Source: Desulfonatronum thioautotrophicum (GTDB lineage Bacteria; Desulfobacterota; Desulfovibrionia; Desulfovibrionales; Desulfonatronaceae). From it: a stretch of DNA of 64,000 nt. Shown here piece after piece: positions 16,871 to 24,670 of this stretch (positions within the stretch are counted from its first letter, which is position 1; every line of letters begins with the position of its first letter). The notes beneath the pieces are model-generated. The model did no database searches. It was not told the DNA's origin and worked only from the letters and a program-made list of their open reading frames with translations. Location of the stretch: positions 1 to 64,000 of the forward strand of contig NZ_JYNO01000004.1 in NCBI RefSeq assembly GCF_000934745.1, read 5' to 3'. A program made the translations under genes and the position numbers.

Positions 16871-17457
16871 TGCATGGCCCACTGTTGCATGTTCGGCGTC
16901 GCAAATCCGGCCAGATACCGAACAAATTTCTCCCCATCCAGATGCAGCCGCAATTGATCCCTGTTGAGCCGCAAGGCGTCAAAATCGGCCTGGGAGCGGA
17001 CAGCGGACTGGTTCAGGTACAAATAGTCCAGCAGGGCCTTTTCCGGCTCGGCCAGCAGGAACGTCCCTCCGCCGGCCTGGTGTTCGACATAGCCCCAGTA
17101 TAATTCCGGCTTGACGTGCCGGTAGATGAAGCGACCCAGGGGGGTGTCAAAAGCCCTGGTGGTCTTCGCGGTCACGCTGGTCCTGGCATAGACCGTCTCC
17201 GGAATGAACCCGTAATGCGACAAGGCGCTTTCCAGGCTGAGATAGCTGGGCTGATACAGCAGAAAGGCCACATGCTCGGCCCGCAGCTGATCCATGTCCC
17301 TGGCAAAGGCATAAATCCCGTTCTTCAGACGAACCAGGTAGCCCTTCCGCACCCACTGGCTGAGCTGAGCATCATGCACCTTCAAGCCCATGAGCAGCAG
17401 ATCCTGCCGGGTGAACACCGGGGTAGGGGCGCGTAGCTCCAGGTCGACATATTTCAT
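16858..17457 (-). CDS. AbiEi-like antitoxin (AbiE pair 1)
   Basis: I use the ATG at 17457 (MKYVDLELRAPTPVFTRQDL), because the sequence copy at 18.7 kb keeps this start region; a start at 17517 is possible. The 199-residue protein has an N-terminal winged helix (TRQDLLLMGL, then VRKGYLVRLKNGIYAF) and a C-terminal domain with LYQPSYLSLESALSHYGFIP, then YRHVKPELYWG. This is the AbiEi_4 layout: a repressor that neutralises AbiEii and represses the operon. A degraded second copy lies at about 18640-18787. Confidence 0.8.
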   Translation of the reverse strand: MKYVDLELRAPTPVFTRQDLLLMGLKVHDAQLSQWVRKGYLVRLKNGIYAFARDMDQLRAEHVAFLLYQPSYLSLESALSHYGFIPETVYARTSVTAKTTRAFDTPLGRFIYRHVKPELYWGYVEHQAGGGTFLLAEPEKALLDYLYLNQSAVRSQADFDALRLNRDQLRLHLDGEKFVRYLAGFATPNMQQWAMQCLP

Positions 17458-17610
17458 GAACTTGATGTAAAAAATAAGTTTGTGAAACGTCAATAATTTT
17501 ATAGTGATGGCAGACATCGAGATATCTGCTCAAAAAATCCGGGAAATTCCACTGGACAGCCGAGATGCATGATACAGTTTTTGCTTTTTTCGGATGACAG
17601 AGAAACACAA

Positions 17611-17714
17611 TGGTAGGACAGGCATCTTGCCTGTCTGCCCAGGATTTATGGGCATTTGCACACCGGCCACATGGAAGCTTTGACATTGGGCAGGCAGGAT
17701 GCCTGCCCCACCAT
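17611..17714. repeat. Palindromic repeat of the AGGCATCTTGCCTG type
   Basis: Two inverted arms, TGGTAGGACAGGCATCTTGC at the left and GGCAGGCAGGATGCCTGCCC at the right, enclose about 45 bases. This style of intergenic palindrome (a bilateral 'caggcAGGATGCCTGcc' word) is found in many bacterial genomes. It sits between abiEi and the broken vapC. Bases 17518-17807 hold no gene otherwise. Confidence 0.6.
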
Positions 17715-17722
17715 GAAAAGAG

Positions 17723-17748
17723 CTGCCCGGCCTTTTTGAGCAATTACA
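17723..17748. repeat. Dispersed repeat, copy 3 (partial)
   Basis: Contains CCCGGCCTTTTTGAGCAATT, the conserved end of the repeat at 381-436 and 6014-6068. It again lies just beside a toxin gene. Confidence 0.4.
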
Positions 17749-17807
17749 CATCGAGGCGTGATGATCTTCATGATTTGAGCTCGTGAGCAGTGAGGATAAA
17801 AAGCGAT

Positions 17808-18189
17808 TTAAATATTCCAAGGGTTTATTACGCTTAACATGTCAACCGCTTTGAAATCATCAACATTACGGGTTAACAGGACGGCTCGCATGATTAACGC
17901 GGATGCCGCAATAATTGCATCTGGCACCTTTATACGTGACTCTTTCCGTAGAATTATGGCCGTATCAATCACCTGGCTCGACACAGCAACTTCGTCGAGT
18001 TCTTCCGTGACTGCCATGAGTGCCTCTTCCTCCTCATTTTTTAGTTCGGGATAGCTGAAAAGTTCCAAACGAGTTATTTGATGAAAAGCCGACCCATTCT
18101 GAAAAAACAGCCTCTCTTAAAGCAGCTTTAGCATGATCGCTACCACCGACAGCTTCGATGATCACATTCGTATCCAGCAAGAATTTCAT
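17808..18189 (-). pseudogene. PIN-domain VapC toxin with a frameshift
   Basis: The ATG at 18189 opens MKFLLDTNVIIEAVGGSDHA, with the first PIN aspartate in LLDTNV. After WVGFSS the frame runs into a stop. A +1 change at an A-run near 18080 restores ITRLELFSYPEL, then EVAVSSQVIDTAIILRKE, KVPDAIIAASAL (catalytic D) and LLTRNVDDFKAV (last PIN aspartates). Dropping one A would restore a full ~126-residue VapC. The toxin is probably inactive as it stands. It overlaps the antitoxin stop by four bases. Confidence 0.8.
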
Positions 18190-18419
18190 GACTTATGCCA
18201 CTCATTTCTCAATTCCCGTTGCCATGCAACGGTATCAACTCGAAGATGAAGCTTGTCCAAGTTGCTTTGAATTTTTTCCCAATCAGGTTTGCGCTTTTGC
18301 GGGGCATCTTGTGGGTTGTCAATGAAAGTTATGAGTACACGAGCACTTTTGGGGAACCGAGCCGCATCTTTGCTCACCACTACGCCATCAAGAATATCCG
18401 CTTCTATTGTCGTATACAT
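18186..18419 (-). CDS. VapB-type antitoxin
   Basis: A 77-residue protein from ATG at 18419 (MYTTIEADILDGVVVSKDAA); five more N-terminal residues are possible from 18434. The start has the short strand pattern of AbrB/Phd-like antitoxins, then PKSARVLITFID, and the acidic-helical end has DWEKIQSNLDKLHLRVDTVA. The gene ends in TGA overlapping the toxin's ATG. It is intact although the toxin is frameshifted. Confidence 0.7.
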   Translation of the reverse strand: MYTTIEADILDGVVVSKDAARFPKSARVLITFIDNPQDAPQKRKPDWEKIQSNLDKLHLRVDTVAWQRELRNEWHKS

Positions 18420-18639
18420 AATCCAACTCCTCATTATTCATTGCGCCTCTGCAACTCCCCGCACACCATTCATGAGATCGTGCAAAAAGTTCTTTCGGCC
18501 AAAACAAAAGACTGGCGGTCATTCGGTAAAATATCGTTTTTACAAGCCACTAACAACTCATCACTGGCCACTGCCTGGTGCAGAAAGCACTTTTTACGCC
18601 AGGCTCATTCATTGCTCAACCCTCACTACACACACCCTT

Positions 18640-18787
18640 GCTTCCTTTCCCGGCCTGGGAACGGACAGCGGACTTCAGCCCAATGAGCAGCAGATCCTGC
18701 CGGGTGAACACCGGGGTAGGGGCGCGTAGCTTCAGATCAATATATTTCATAAACTTAACATAAAATATAATTTTATGAATCGTCAAT
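18640..18787 (-). pseudogene. Internally deleted second copy of the abiEi gene
   Basis: The complement begins with a start region closely similar to abiEi at 17457: MKYIDLKLRAPTPVFTRQDL and LLIGLK match 23 of 26 residues, and the similarity continues about 50 bases upstream. Directly after LLIGLK the frame jumps to SAVRSQAG, which matches SAVRSQAD from near the C-terminus of the intact protein. So most of the gene was deleted from a once complete copy. The VapBC module lies between this remnant and the intact abiEi. Bases 18435-18639 hold nothing I can support. Confidence 0.8.
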
Positions 18788-18805
18788 CGTTTCTTCAAAG
18801 GACAC

Positions 18806-20053
18806 TTATCTGGCACCACAACATTCAAGTGCTTCAGCATACACCCGCCGATACTGCTCGGCTACGGTTTTACAGGCATAGCGCTCTACTGCTCGCTTCC
18901 GGGACTGTTCACGCAGTTTGGTACGATCCGATTGCAGGAACCAGATAATTCCAGCGGCCAGATCTTCAACCTCAAAAGGGCGGGCCAGGTAGCCCGTGGT
19001 CTGGTGAACCACGATATCCGGCAAGCCGCAGGTGTCGAAGGCGATGACAGGCGTGCCGCAGGATTGGGCCTCAACACCCGTGTTGGGCAGATTGTCTTGA
19101 CGAGAGGGCAGGACCAGGGCGTCGGCGGCGCAGTAGAGTACACGCAGACTCAGGTCGTCATGAAGGTGCCCGGTATAATGCACCGGGAAGCCGAGTTCCA
19201 AGAGGCGCTCCGGTTCAAACTGCCCAAAGACCACCAGTTCCAGTCCTTTTGCCATTGCCTCGCCCCGGAGATAGGACAAAGCTCCTGCAAGCAGGTCAAA
19301 TCCTTTACGAGGATCAAGGCCGCCACCAATGGCGCCGAACAGCAGGAGGGGAACGTCCTGAGGGAGATGCAGCAGTTTACGGGCCAGAGACTGGTCCAAG
19401 GGTGACCAGCGTTCAGTATTCAACGGATTAGGAATGACACGACAGGGCCAATCACGAAACAGCAGGCTCTCCTCCACGCATGTCCCCAGCCATAGACTCG
19501 GTGCAACAATGTACATGGGCTTTTGCCAATGTTTGCGCTTTCGTTGCCATGTCCAATGGTTCAGATCAAATCCAGCCTCATGGGATGGTCGGTTGTCTCG
19601 ACGGTAGCCCTCACGCCAGCGATAATCCTCCGTGTAATGCTCCGCGCCGCAAAATGACCACATGTCATGCAACGTCCAAACAACAGGTTTGGTGATGCGA
19701 CCGATGTCGGCAATGGAAAGCATCTCGCTCCCCACCCAGTGCAGATGTACAATACCAGCGTTGGATTTATTGATGCGCCCAGGCCATTTGGAAGGCAGTA
19801 TTGCCGGCGAATGCTGAACCGTATTGCTGGTTTTCAACACTCGCCTGATTTGTTCACCCACCTGTCCCCGCAAAAGATTGACAGCTTTTTCCAGTTTCCC
19901 CTGGGGACCCCGAACAGTCCAGTCCCCGGCCAAGGCATGATTGACCCACATGGTAGAATCGATCCCGTTCGAGCGGAGGCAATGATGAATGCGATACGCC
20001 GCCCGCGCCGCGCCGCCGCTGATGTCGAAGTAATTGACCTGTAATACTTTCAC
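18806..20053 (-). CDS. Glycosyltransferase family 4/1
   Basis: A 415-residue GT-B protein: MKVLQVNYFDISGGAARAAY at the start (donor-phosphate glycine loop), then HLHWVGSEMLSIADIGRITK, VWTLHDMWSFCGAEHY, and the C-terminal site ADALVLPSRQDNLPNTGVEA with QSCGTPVIAFDTCGLPD. The HDMW(S/A)FCG-H(C/Y) segment is characteristic of a subgroup found in colanic-acid-type and O-antigen loci. Base composition matches the chromosome, unlike the block at 11-14 kb. Donor sugar unknown. Confidence 0.85.
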   Translation of the reverse strand: MKVLQVNYFDISGGAARAAYRIHHCLRSNGIDSTMWVNHALAGDWTVRGPQGKLEKAVNLLRGQVGEQIRRVLKTSNTVQHSPAILPSKWPGRINKSNAGIVHLHWVGSEMLSIADIGRITKPVVWTLHDMWSFCGAEHYTEDYRWREGYRRDNRPSHEAGFDLNHWTWQRKRKHWQKPMYIVAPSLWLGTCVEESLLFRDWPCRVIPNPLNTERWSPLDQSLARKLLHLPQDVPLLLFGAIGGGLDPRKGFDLLAGALSYLRGEAMAKGLELVVFGQFEPERLLELGFPVHYTGHLHDDLSLRVLYCAADALVLPSRQDNLPNTGVEAQSCGTPVIAFDTCGLPDIVVHQTTGYLARPFEVEDLAAGIIWFLQSDRTKLREQSRKRAVERYACKTVAEQYRRVYAEALECCGAR

Positions 20054-20335
20054 TCCAACCTCATCGACATAACCATTGGTTTAGCTACCGTCCGATGCAT
20101 AAGCGACCTTGGGTAAGTGCTAAAATCTTAAGTATCAGGCACCGTTTAATTTTATGTATTCCTACACATTGACTTGAACCGCATCATTTTAAATACCTAA
20201 TTTATGTCACTGAATATAAACGAACTAGCCTAGTTAAAAAAAATGATGTCACATTTATTGATTACAATGATAAATTTCATGGAGCGATAACGAGAGCGCT
20301 GCCGCAGTAGAGTAAGATTGATTTATTTCTAAATT
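20054..20335. other. AT-rich gap without gene
   Basis: About 280 bases between two minus-strand genes. It is AT-rich and contains no convincing reading frame or strong hairpin. It could hold the promoter of the gene that starts at 20053, but I cannot point to defined boxes. Confidence 0.4.
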
Positions 20336-21838
20336 CTATCCATCCGTATGCTTTTTTCTGTTGATGATAAGATGATAAACTTCTCGAATTGATTGATAAA
20401 GTCCTAAACTTCGCAAAATTTTACCAATAAAATTAAACATATTCTTCCTTGCCTGAATACGTGCGTATAGCCATCTTTGTGCAAGGTGAATCCGTAGCAT
20501 TTCAAAACGTTTACGTTTATTCTCCATAAATCTAGACATTAACTTAACATCTAATAAATCCTTGGCCTCACCACGTTTTTTTTTCATGCTTTTAAGCTGT
20601 TCAAAACCGATCAATTTTACTTCAAATAAAAAGAAATGATTGTCTGGGTTATAGATAAGTTCATTGGCTGGTTTTCCATGATACTGAATCTCTTTTACTC
20701 GAGAGTCAAAATTTAATGATCTAGAAATATCGTCTCTGCCTGTAGCCGCCAAAATGTCAACATCTTTGGATTCACGCAAGCCATATAGCTCAAGCAACCA
20801 ACTACCGTCGATTATAAAATCATTCGTTTGAATATTTTTATATTTTGACAAATCAAGAATATGGTCTAGAATATTCTGATGTTTATTCTTAAGCAGATCA
20901 GCGTGATTTAAATAATGCAGACCGTTTTCGTTACAAAGCAGGCTGGCTAATCGCAGTGCCTCTTCCTGGGTATCCGTGATATGAATTGAACTATAGCCCA
21001 GACCATTGATGAAACGAATTTTTTCTTTTATTGCGCGAACCTGCTCTATCCCATCCTCAGCCTGAAAAATGATCATGATCAAACCATCTGAAGTCGGAAA
21101 ACACTCGAAAAGCTTTTGATGTAGCCCTCGGTAGCTTGACGCTTCATCTCCTACCCAATCCATATGGTGATAGCACTGATACAGTAGATTTATTGCCCCC
21201 TTATTTGTCAAACATATTTTTTTCTTGTATACTACATTCTCAAACAGTTTTTCTGTTTTGTCGACATTACTTGATCCACTTGGCCACAAAAATGCCACAA
21301 AGCAGTTCCGAGCATAACCTAAAAACTGTATAACTGATTGCTCAATAATTTTAATTGGTACTGCGCGGTCGAAAAAATATTGGTGATCACAGGTGATTGG
21401 GGGCAATGTGGTTTGAATAAACGCTACATCTTTATCATGGATAAGTGCAGCACTAAGACGGTGTGCACCGTTAAGAATCGATCCAGTATTGGATACCGGT
21501 AAAAGTGTTTTATCAGCATCAAAGCCTTTGGAGCGTATTTCATCTGAAACTTCATCGAAAACTTTTTTAAAAATATTAAAATCAGATTTTTTTAGATTAT
21601 CTGGGTCGACTAAAGTGCCAAGTGTCTGTGCTCTCAAATCTTCGAAATATATTTTGTCTGCCAACTCAGGAGTCTTGTCTTTAAGCTCCAAGTACAGTGT
21701 GCGCATCCCAATATCAAGGCGGTTCCATTTGATCAATTCCCTTGGCGATGACCATTGCACTTCATATATGCCTTCAGGTAGCCGATTCCAGATACCTAGT
21801 TCTAATCTATCATAAAGATCTGACTTTGATATCTTCAT
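20336..21838 (-). CDS. Unrecognised protein: ParB-like N-terminal part plus nucleotidyltransferase-like C-terminal part
   Basis: A 500-residue soluble protein. Residues ~110-135 read LLPVSNTGSILNGAHRLSAA, like the ParB/Srx-type loop (usually 'DGhHRlaA') that binds or hydrolyses a nucleotide. Residues ~345-370 read FIIDGSWLLELYGLRESKDV followed by DILA, which resembles a nucleotidyltransferase core (GSxxLxxYGLRxxxDxD), with a later DLLDVKLM. The middle part is of no family I know. The basic C-terminus may form helices. It overlaps the preceding glycosyltransferase gene by four bases (ATGA), so it belongs to the glycan operon; a role in adding a phospho-substituent is only a guess. Confidence 0.5.
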   Translation of the reverse strand: MKISKSDLYDRLELGIWNRLPEGIYEVQWSSPRELIKWNRLDIGMRTLYLELKDKTPELADKIYFEDLRAQTLGTLVDPDNLKKSDFNIFKKVFDEVSDEIRSKGFDADKTLLPVSNTGSILNGAHRLSAALIHDKDVAFIQTTLPPITCDHQYFFDRAVPIKIIEQSVIQFLGYARNCFVAFLWPSGSSNVDKTEKLFENVVYKKKICLTNKGAINLLYQCYHHMDWVGDEASSYRGLHQKLFECFPTSDGLIMIIFQAEDGIEQVRAIKEKIRFINGLGYSSIHITDTQEEALRLASLLCNENGLHYLNHADLLKNKHQNILDHILDLSKYKNIQTNDFIIDGSWLLELYGLRESKDVDILAATGRDDISRSLNFDSRVKEIQYHGKPANELIYNPDNHFFLFEVKLIGFEQLKSMKKKRGEAKDLLDVKLMSRFMENKRKRFEMLRIHLAQRWLYARIQARKNMFNFIGKILRSLGLYQSIREVYHLIINRKKHTDG

Positions 21839-22773
21839 AATTTTAACAGTGATTTAATTTGTATCATGATACGGTAAGCTATGTTTGCATGCCCGAGAAA
21901 ACGGATATCATAGAGTTCATCTGCTACAAAATTATCATTGTATTTAAGTGGAAATAAAATATTATTACGGCAAACATTGTCAATATTGTTGCCTCTTGTA
22001 TGTGTTGCATTTTCAGAAAAACCAATATTTATAATTAAGCTAAGAGATGGAACGCAAGCTAAACCATTATGAAGATGCCTTGTAAAAGCCCACGGAAAAG
22101 CCCACGTATTCATTTTTCCATTAATATTTTGAATTTTTGCATTTAGTAGTTGTTTTTTTCTAATTATTCCTAATTTTTTTCCTAGTAATTGCTCAAAAAA
22201 ACCATTTTCTGCATACTGCTCTATATCTGTCATTTCCATATCATAGTGCTTCCAGGCTCGACGCCATGTAGCCCACCCCCAAATTCCACCAAAAAAAGAG
22301 AAAAAATAATCGAATTTACCGTTTAGCCACTCATTTTGCTTATTATATCCACTAATAATAAAGATGCGCTCATCATCCCGATACCTCTCCAACAATTCCT
22401 GACAGAACCAAAAAAAACTCTGACTCGGCAGAGTATCGTCTTCTAAAATAATCCCTTCTTCCTCATGCTCAAAAAACCAGGTAATCCCGCCACTCACGCC
22501 GTATTTACATCCCAAGTTCGTTTCCCGAAACAGGGTCTTGACCTCGCAGTCCCAATCCACGCCATTGATCACGATATCCCTGGCCTGCTGGACCTTTTCC
22601 GCCTCACCGGGAACATTCGCCTTGGGGCCGTCCGCGGCCACATACAACCTGGGCGGTTTGGCCTGGCGAATGGCCTCGAAGACCTGCCGGGTGGTGTCCG
22701 GACGTTTGTAGATCAGGAACAGGACTGCCGTGTGCAAAGGACAGGGCGGGGTGAAAGGTTGTCCATCCGACAT
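21835..22773 (-). CDS. Chimeric glycosyltransferase (GNT-I-like)
   Basis: A 312-residue GT-A-like protein: AVLFLIYKRPDTTRQVFEAI, then RLYVAADGPK, FRETNLGCKYGVSGGITWFF and the metal site EEEGIILEDDTLPSQSFFWF. This layout is that of the family related to eukaryotic GNT-I. As with 13592-14548, the 5' third (22773 to about 22440) is GC-rich and the rest is clearly AT-rich, and the join lies right at the metal-site motif. It suggests that the resident gene start was kept while the acceptor half was exchanged. Confidence 0.75.
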   Translation of the reverse strand: MSDGQPFTPPCPLHTAVLFLIYKRPDTTRQVFEAIRQAKPPRLYVAADGPKANVPGEAEKVQQARDIVINGVDWDCEVKTLFRETNLGCKYGVSGGITWFFEHEEEGIILEDDTLPSQSFFWFCQELLERYRDDERIFIISGYNKQNEWLNGKFDYFFSFFGGIWGWATWRRAWKHYDMEMTDIEQYAENGFFEQLLGKKLGIIRKKQLLNAKIQNINGKMNTWAFPWAFTRHLHNGLACVPSLSLIINIGFSENATHTRGNNIDNVCRNNILFPLKYNDNFVADELYDIRFLGHANIAYRIMIQIKSLLKL

Positions 22774-22776
22774 TGG

Positions 22777-23652
22777 TCATTCCGGCAGAAATCGCAGTTT
22801 GTCCAGCACGTGGTGAAAATACTCCCTGGACCAGACATCCAGATCCCGCGGCTGGCGGACAAAGGCCGCGACATCGGCCTTGGCTGCTGCAAAATCCACG
22901 GCTTCAATGCGTGAAGCAATGAGTCTGCTGCAGTGGTCTTTGGTCAGGGGGACCAAGTCGGTGTACGCACCTCGTTGCCTCAGTCTGGCCTCCAGATGGG
23001 GGAGCAGGAGCGGGACGTCCTTGCGGACCAGAAAGGCGAAGTCATACCAGTCCCTGCCCTTGATCCGTGTGCGCCAACCTCGGAACAGGACGGCGTCCAT
23101 TTTCCCAGCCAGGAGCGACGGACCGGAATAGGCCCTGATGGAGAAGGGGACCGGATCGTCCAGGTATCCAACATGGTATTCGGCATGCGGCGGAGGATCA
23201 GTATCCACTTCCAGCTTGACCTTGCACACCGCGTTTTTGTGAATCCGCTCCGCAATGGCCACGGGGGCGCCTGCCTGGATGACGTGGATTCGGGTATTGG
23301 CCTTGATGAACGCGGAGTGAATCGGCGTAACGATCTCTTTCTCCCGTTCACCAATATCCACCGAAAAACCGAAAGCCTCCATTTCGTCCCGCAATGCCTC
23401 AAGGTAGGGCGCCAATCGGAATGTCTCTTGTGGCTGGAGCAGGGAAAAATCCAGGTCTTCTGAAAACCTGTCCAGGTTGTACAGCAATCGCAGGGCCGTG
23501 CCGCCATAAAACGCGGCATGGGTGAAAAAGTCAGTCCTGGACAAGCCCAGCAAGGCAATCGCTTGAATGGTTTCCGCAAGGGCCCTGTCCGTGGAGTTGT
23601 GGTTTTTTCGCAGGTACTCCTCGAAGAGTTGGACGATGGCATCAGGCATCAT
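22777..23652 (-). CDS. AbiEii-like nucleotidyltransferase toxin (AbiE pair 2)
   Basis: Start is taken at the ATG at 23652 (MMPDAIVQLFEEYLRK), which overlaps the antitoxin stop; a longer frame upstream is only the antisense-like extension into abiEi. The 291-residue product has FYGGTALRLLYNLDRFSEDL then DFS, the DUF1814 nucleotidyltransferase core, and later LLAGKMDAVLFRGWRTRIKG then RDWYDFAFLV, the K and R-x-K-x-R-D-x-Y-D pattern. It is not closely similar to pair 1. Only three bases separate its stop from the glycosyltransferase start at 22773. Confidence 0.85.
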   Translation of the reverse strand: MMPDAIVQLFEEYLRKNHNSTDRALAETIQAIALLGLSRTDFFTHAAFYGGTALRLLYNLDRFSEDLDFSLLQPQETFRLAPYLEALRDEMEAFGFSVDIGEREKEIVTPIHSAFIKANTRIHVIQAGAPVAIAERIHKNAVCKVKLEVDTDPPPHAEYHVGYLDDPVPFSIRAYSGPSLLAGKMDAVLFRGWRTRIKGRDWYDFAFLVRKDVPLLLPHLEARLRQRGAYTDLVPLTKDHCSRLIASRIEAVDFAAAKADVAAFVRQPRDLDVWSREYFHHVLDKLRFLPE

Positions 23653-24263
23653 GATTGTCTTCTCACAAACCTCGCAAAAGTGTCCAAGCTTGTCGCGGAA
23701 TAACGCCCTGAAAGTGAGAGCAGGTCTTGTCGATCCAGCTCCATGAACCTTTCCCGGTCCAGGCGCAGATCCTCGAAAAGGAGATCCTGCATCCTCTGGA
23801 TGGAACGAATGCCGGCGACCCGGTACAGTTCGTCGCAAATGGCTTTTTCCGGGGAAGCCATCAGATATCTGTCCCGCCCCCGACCGACGAACCGTATCCC
23901 GAACGGATAGGCACTTACGGGAATATCCTGGTAAAAGAACGAACCTATCGGCGTATCGAATCGTTTCTTCCTTCCCTTGCCGAACGTCGCGGACGTGACA
24001 TGCACGACGTGTTCCGGAATAAGCCCGTACCACCGAAGCGCAGAGACAAAGGATACATACGACGGCCCATATAGGCGGTTGGCGGCCTTGCCGGCCAGAT
24101 CAGGTTCGTGTGCACGCCGGGCATTGATGTACAACCCCCTTTTCAGACGATGCAAAACTCCCTGTCGGGTGAGGCGGGCAACGACCGCCTTGGGGTTGGC
24201 ATATTCGGCGAAATGACCCTGAAGCCACAAAGCATCCGGAAGATCGACCAAATCATTCTGCAT
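23649..24263 (-). CDS. AbiEi-like antitoxin (AbiE pair 2)
   Basis: The start ATG at 24263 (MQNDLVDLPDALWLQGHFAE) is chosen because GGAGGAAAC immediately precedes it. The 204-residue protein has a winged-helix start (ARLTRQGVLHRLKRGLYINA) and then LYGPSYVSFVSALRWYGLIP, FDTPIGSFFYQDI and LMASPEKAICDELYR, the conserved AbiEi motifs, including the ASPEKALxD signature. It would bind DNA upstream and neutralise the AbiEii protein. Confidence 0.85.
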   Translation of the reverse strand: MQNDLVDLPDALWLQGHFAEYANPKAVVARLTRQGVLHRLKRGLYINARRAHEPDLAGKAANRLYGPSYVSFVSALRWYGLIPEHVVHVTSATFGKGRKKRFDTPIGSFFYQDIPVSAYPFGIRFVGRGRDRYLMASPEKAICDELYRVAGIRSIQRMQDLLFEDLRLDRERFMELDRQDLLSLSGRYSATSLDTFARFVRRQS

Positions 24264-24329
24264 GTTTCCTCCAACAGGTCCAGCAAAAGTATACTTGCTA
24301 GAGAAATCATGCAAGCTTTGGCAGGTTCT

Positions 24330-24428
24330 TCAAGATCCCATCTCACGATCCTGCACTTGCGACTGGTCTCGCTCGACCATGAAGTCAGCAGGAACATCGG
24401 GACCGTCAAACAAATGGTCCCATGCCTC
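24330..24428 (-). pseudogene. 3' remnant of a VapB antitoxin gene
   Basis: One minus-strand frame reads EAWDHLFDGPDVPADFMVER then DQSQVQDREMGS and stops. That F-D-G-P-x-V-x-x-D-F-M-x-x-R-x-Q stretch is the usual C-terminal toxin-wrapping segment of VapB (SpoVT-AbrB type). The DNA-binding N-terminus is missing and no VapC follows, so this is a scar of a lost vapBC module. Confidence 0.6.
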
Positions 24429-24434
24429 GACAGC

Positions 24435-24525
24435 TGATATTGTCCAGAATCTTCAGCAGTCCCGGCCGATGCGCGATCCTGTCGTGCACCCAAGCGGGCA
24501 GCCATTTCAGCGCTTTTTGGGTCAT
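24435..24525 (-). pseudogene. Probable 5' fragment of an O-antigen flippase (Wzx) gene
   Basis: ATG at 24525 opens MTQKALKWLPAWVHDRIAHR, then PGLLKILDNIS, after which sequence changes into the vapB remnant and soon stops. The phrase 'HRPxLxKILxNIxW' is how I remember the start of polysaccharide flippases in similar loci. Only the first ~31 residues survive. The identification rests on memory and is tentative. If right, the locus has lost its local flippase. Confidence 0.4.
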
Positions 24526-24670
24526 GAAACAGCCATGATGGGGCTCTGAGACCAGTAAAAAGGTCGATGGCATTCATACCATGTCTTCCTCTTCATTTCC
24601 CCTGGGGCTTTACTAAATTTCAGGCCGGGAGAATAGCCTGCTTTTGGCTGTTTCAGCCACATGATGGTGG

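Noticed and set aside
24143-24577. A 144-codon minus-strand frame starting MNAIDLFTG
   Set aside because: It covers the flippase start and the vapB remnant in a different frame, lacks a family pattern and has a weak start.
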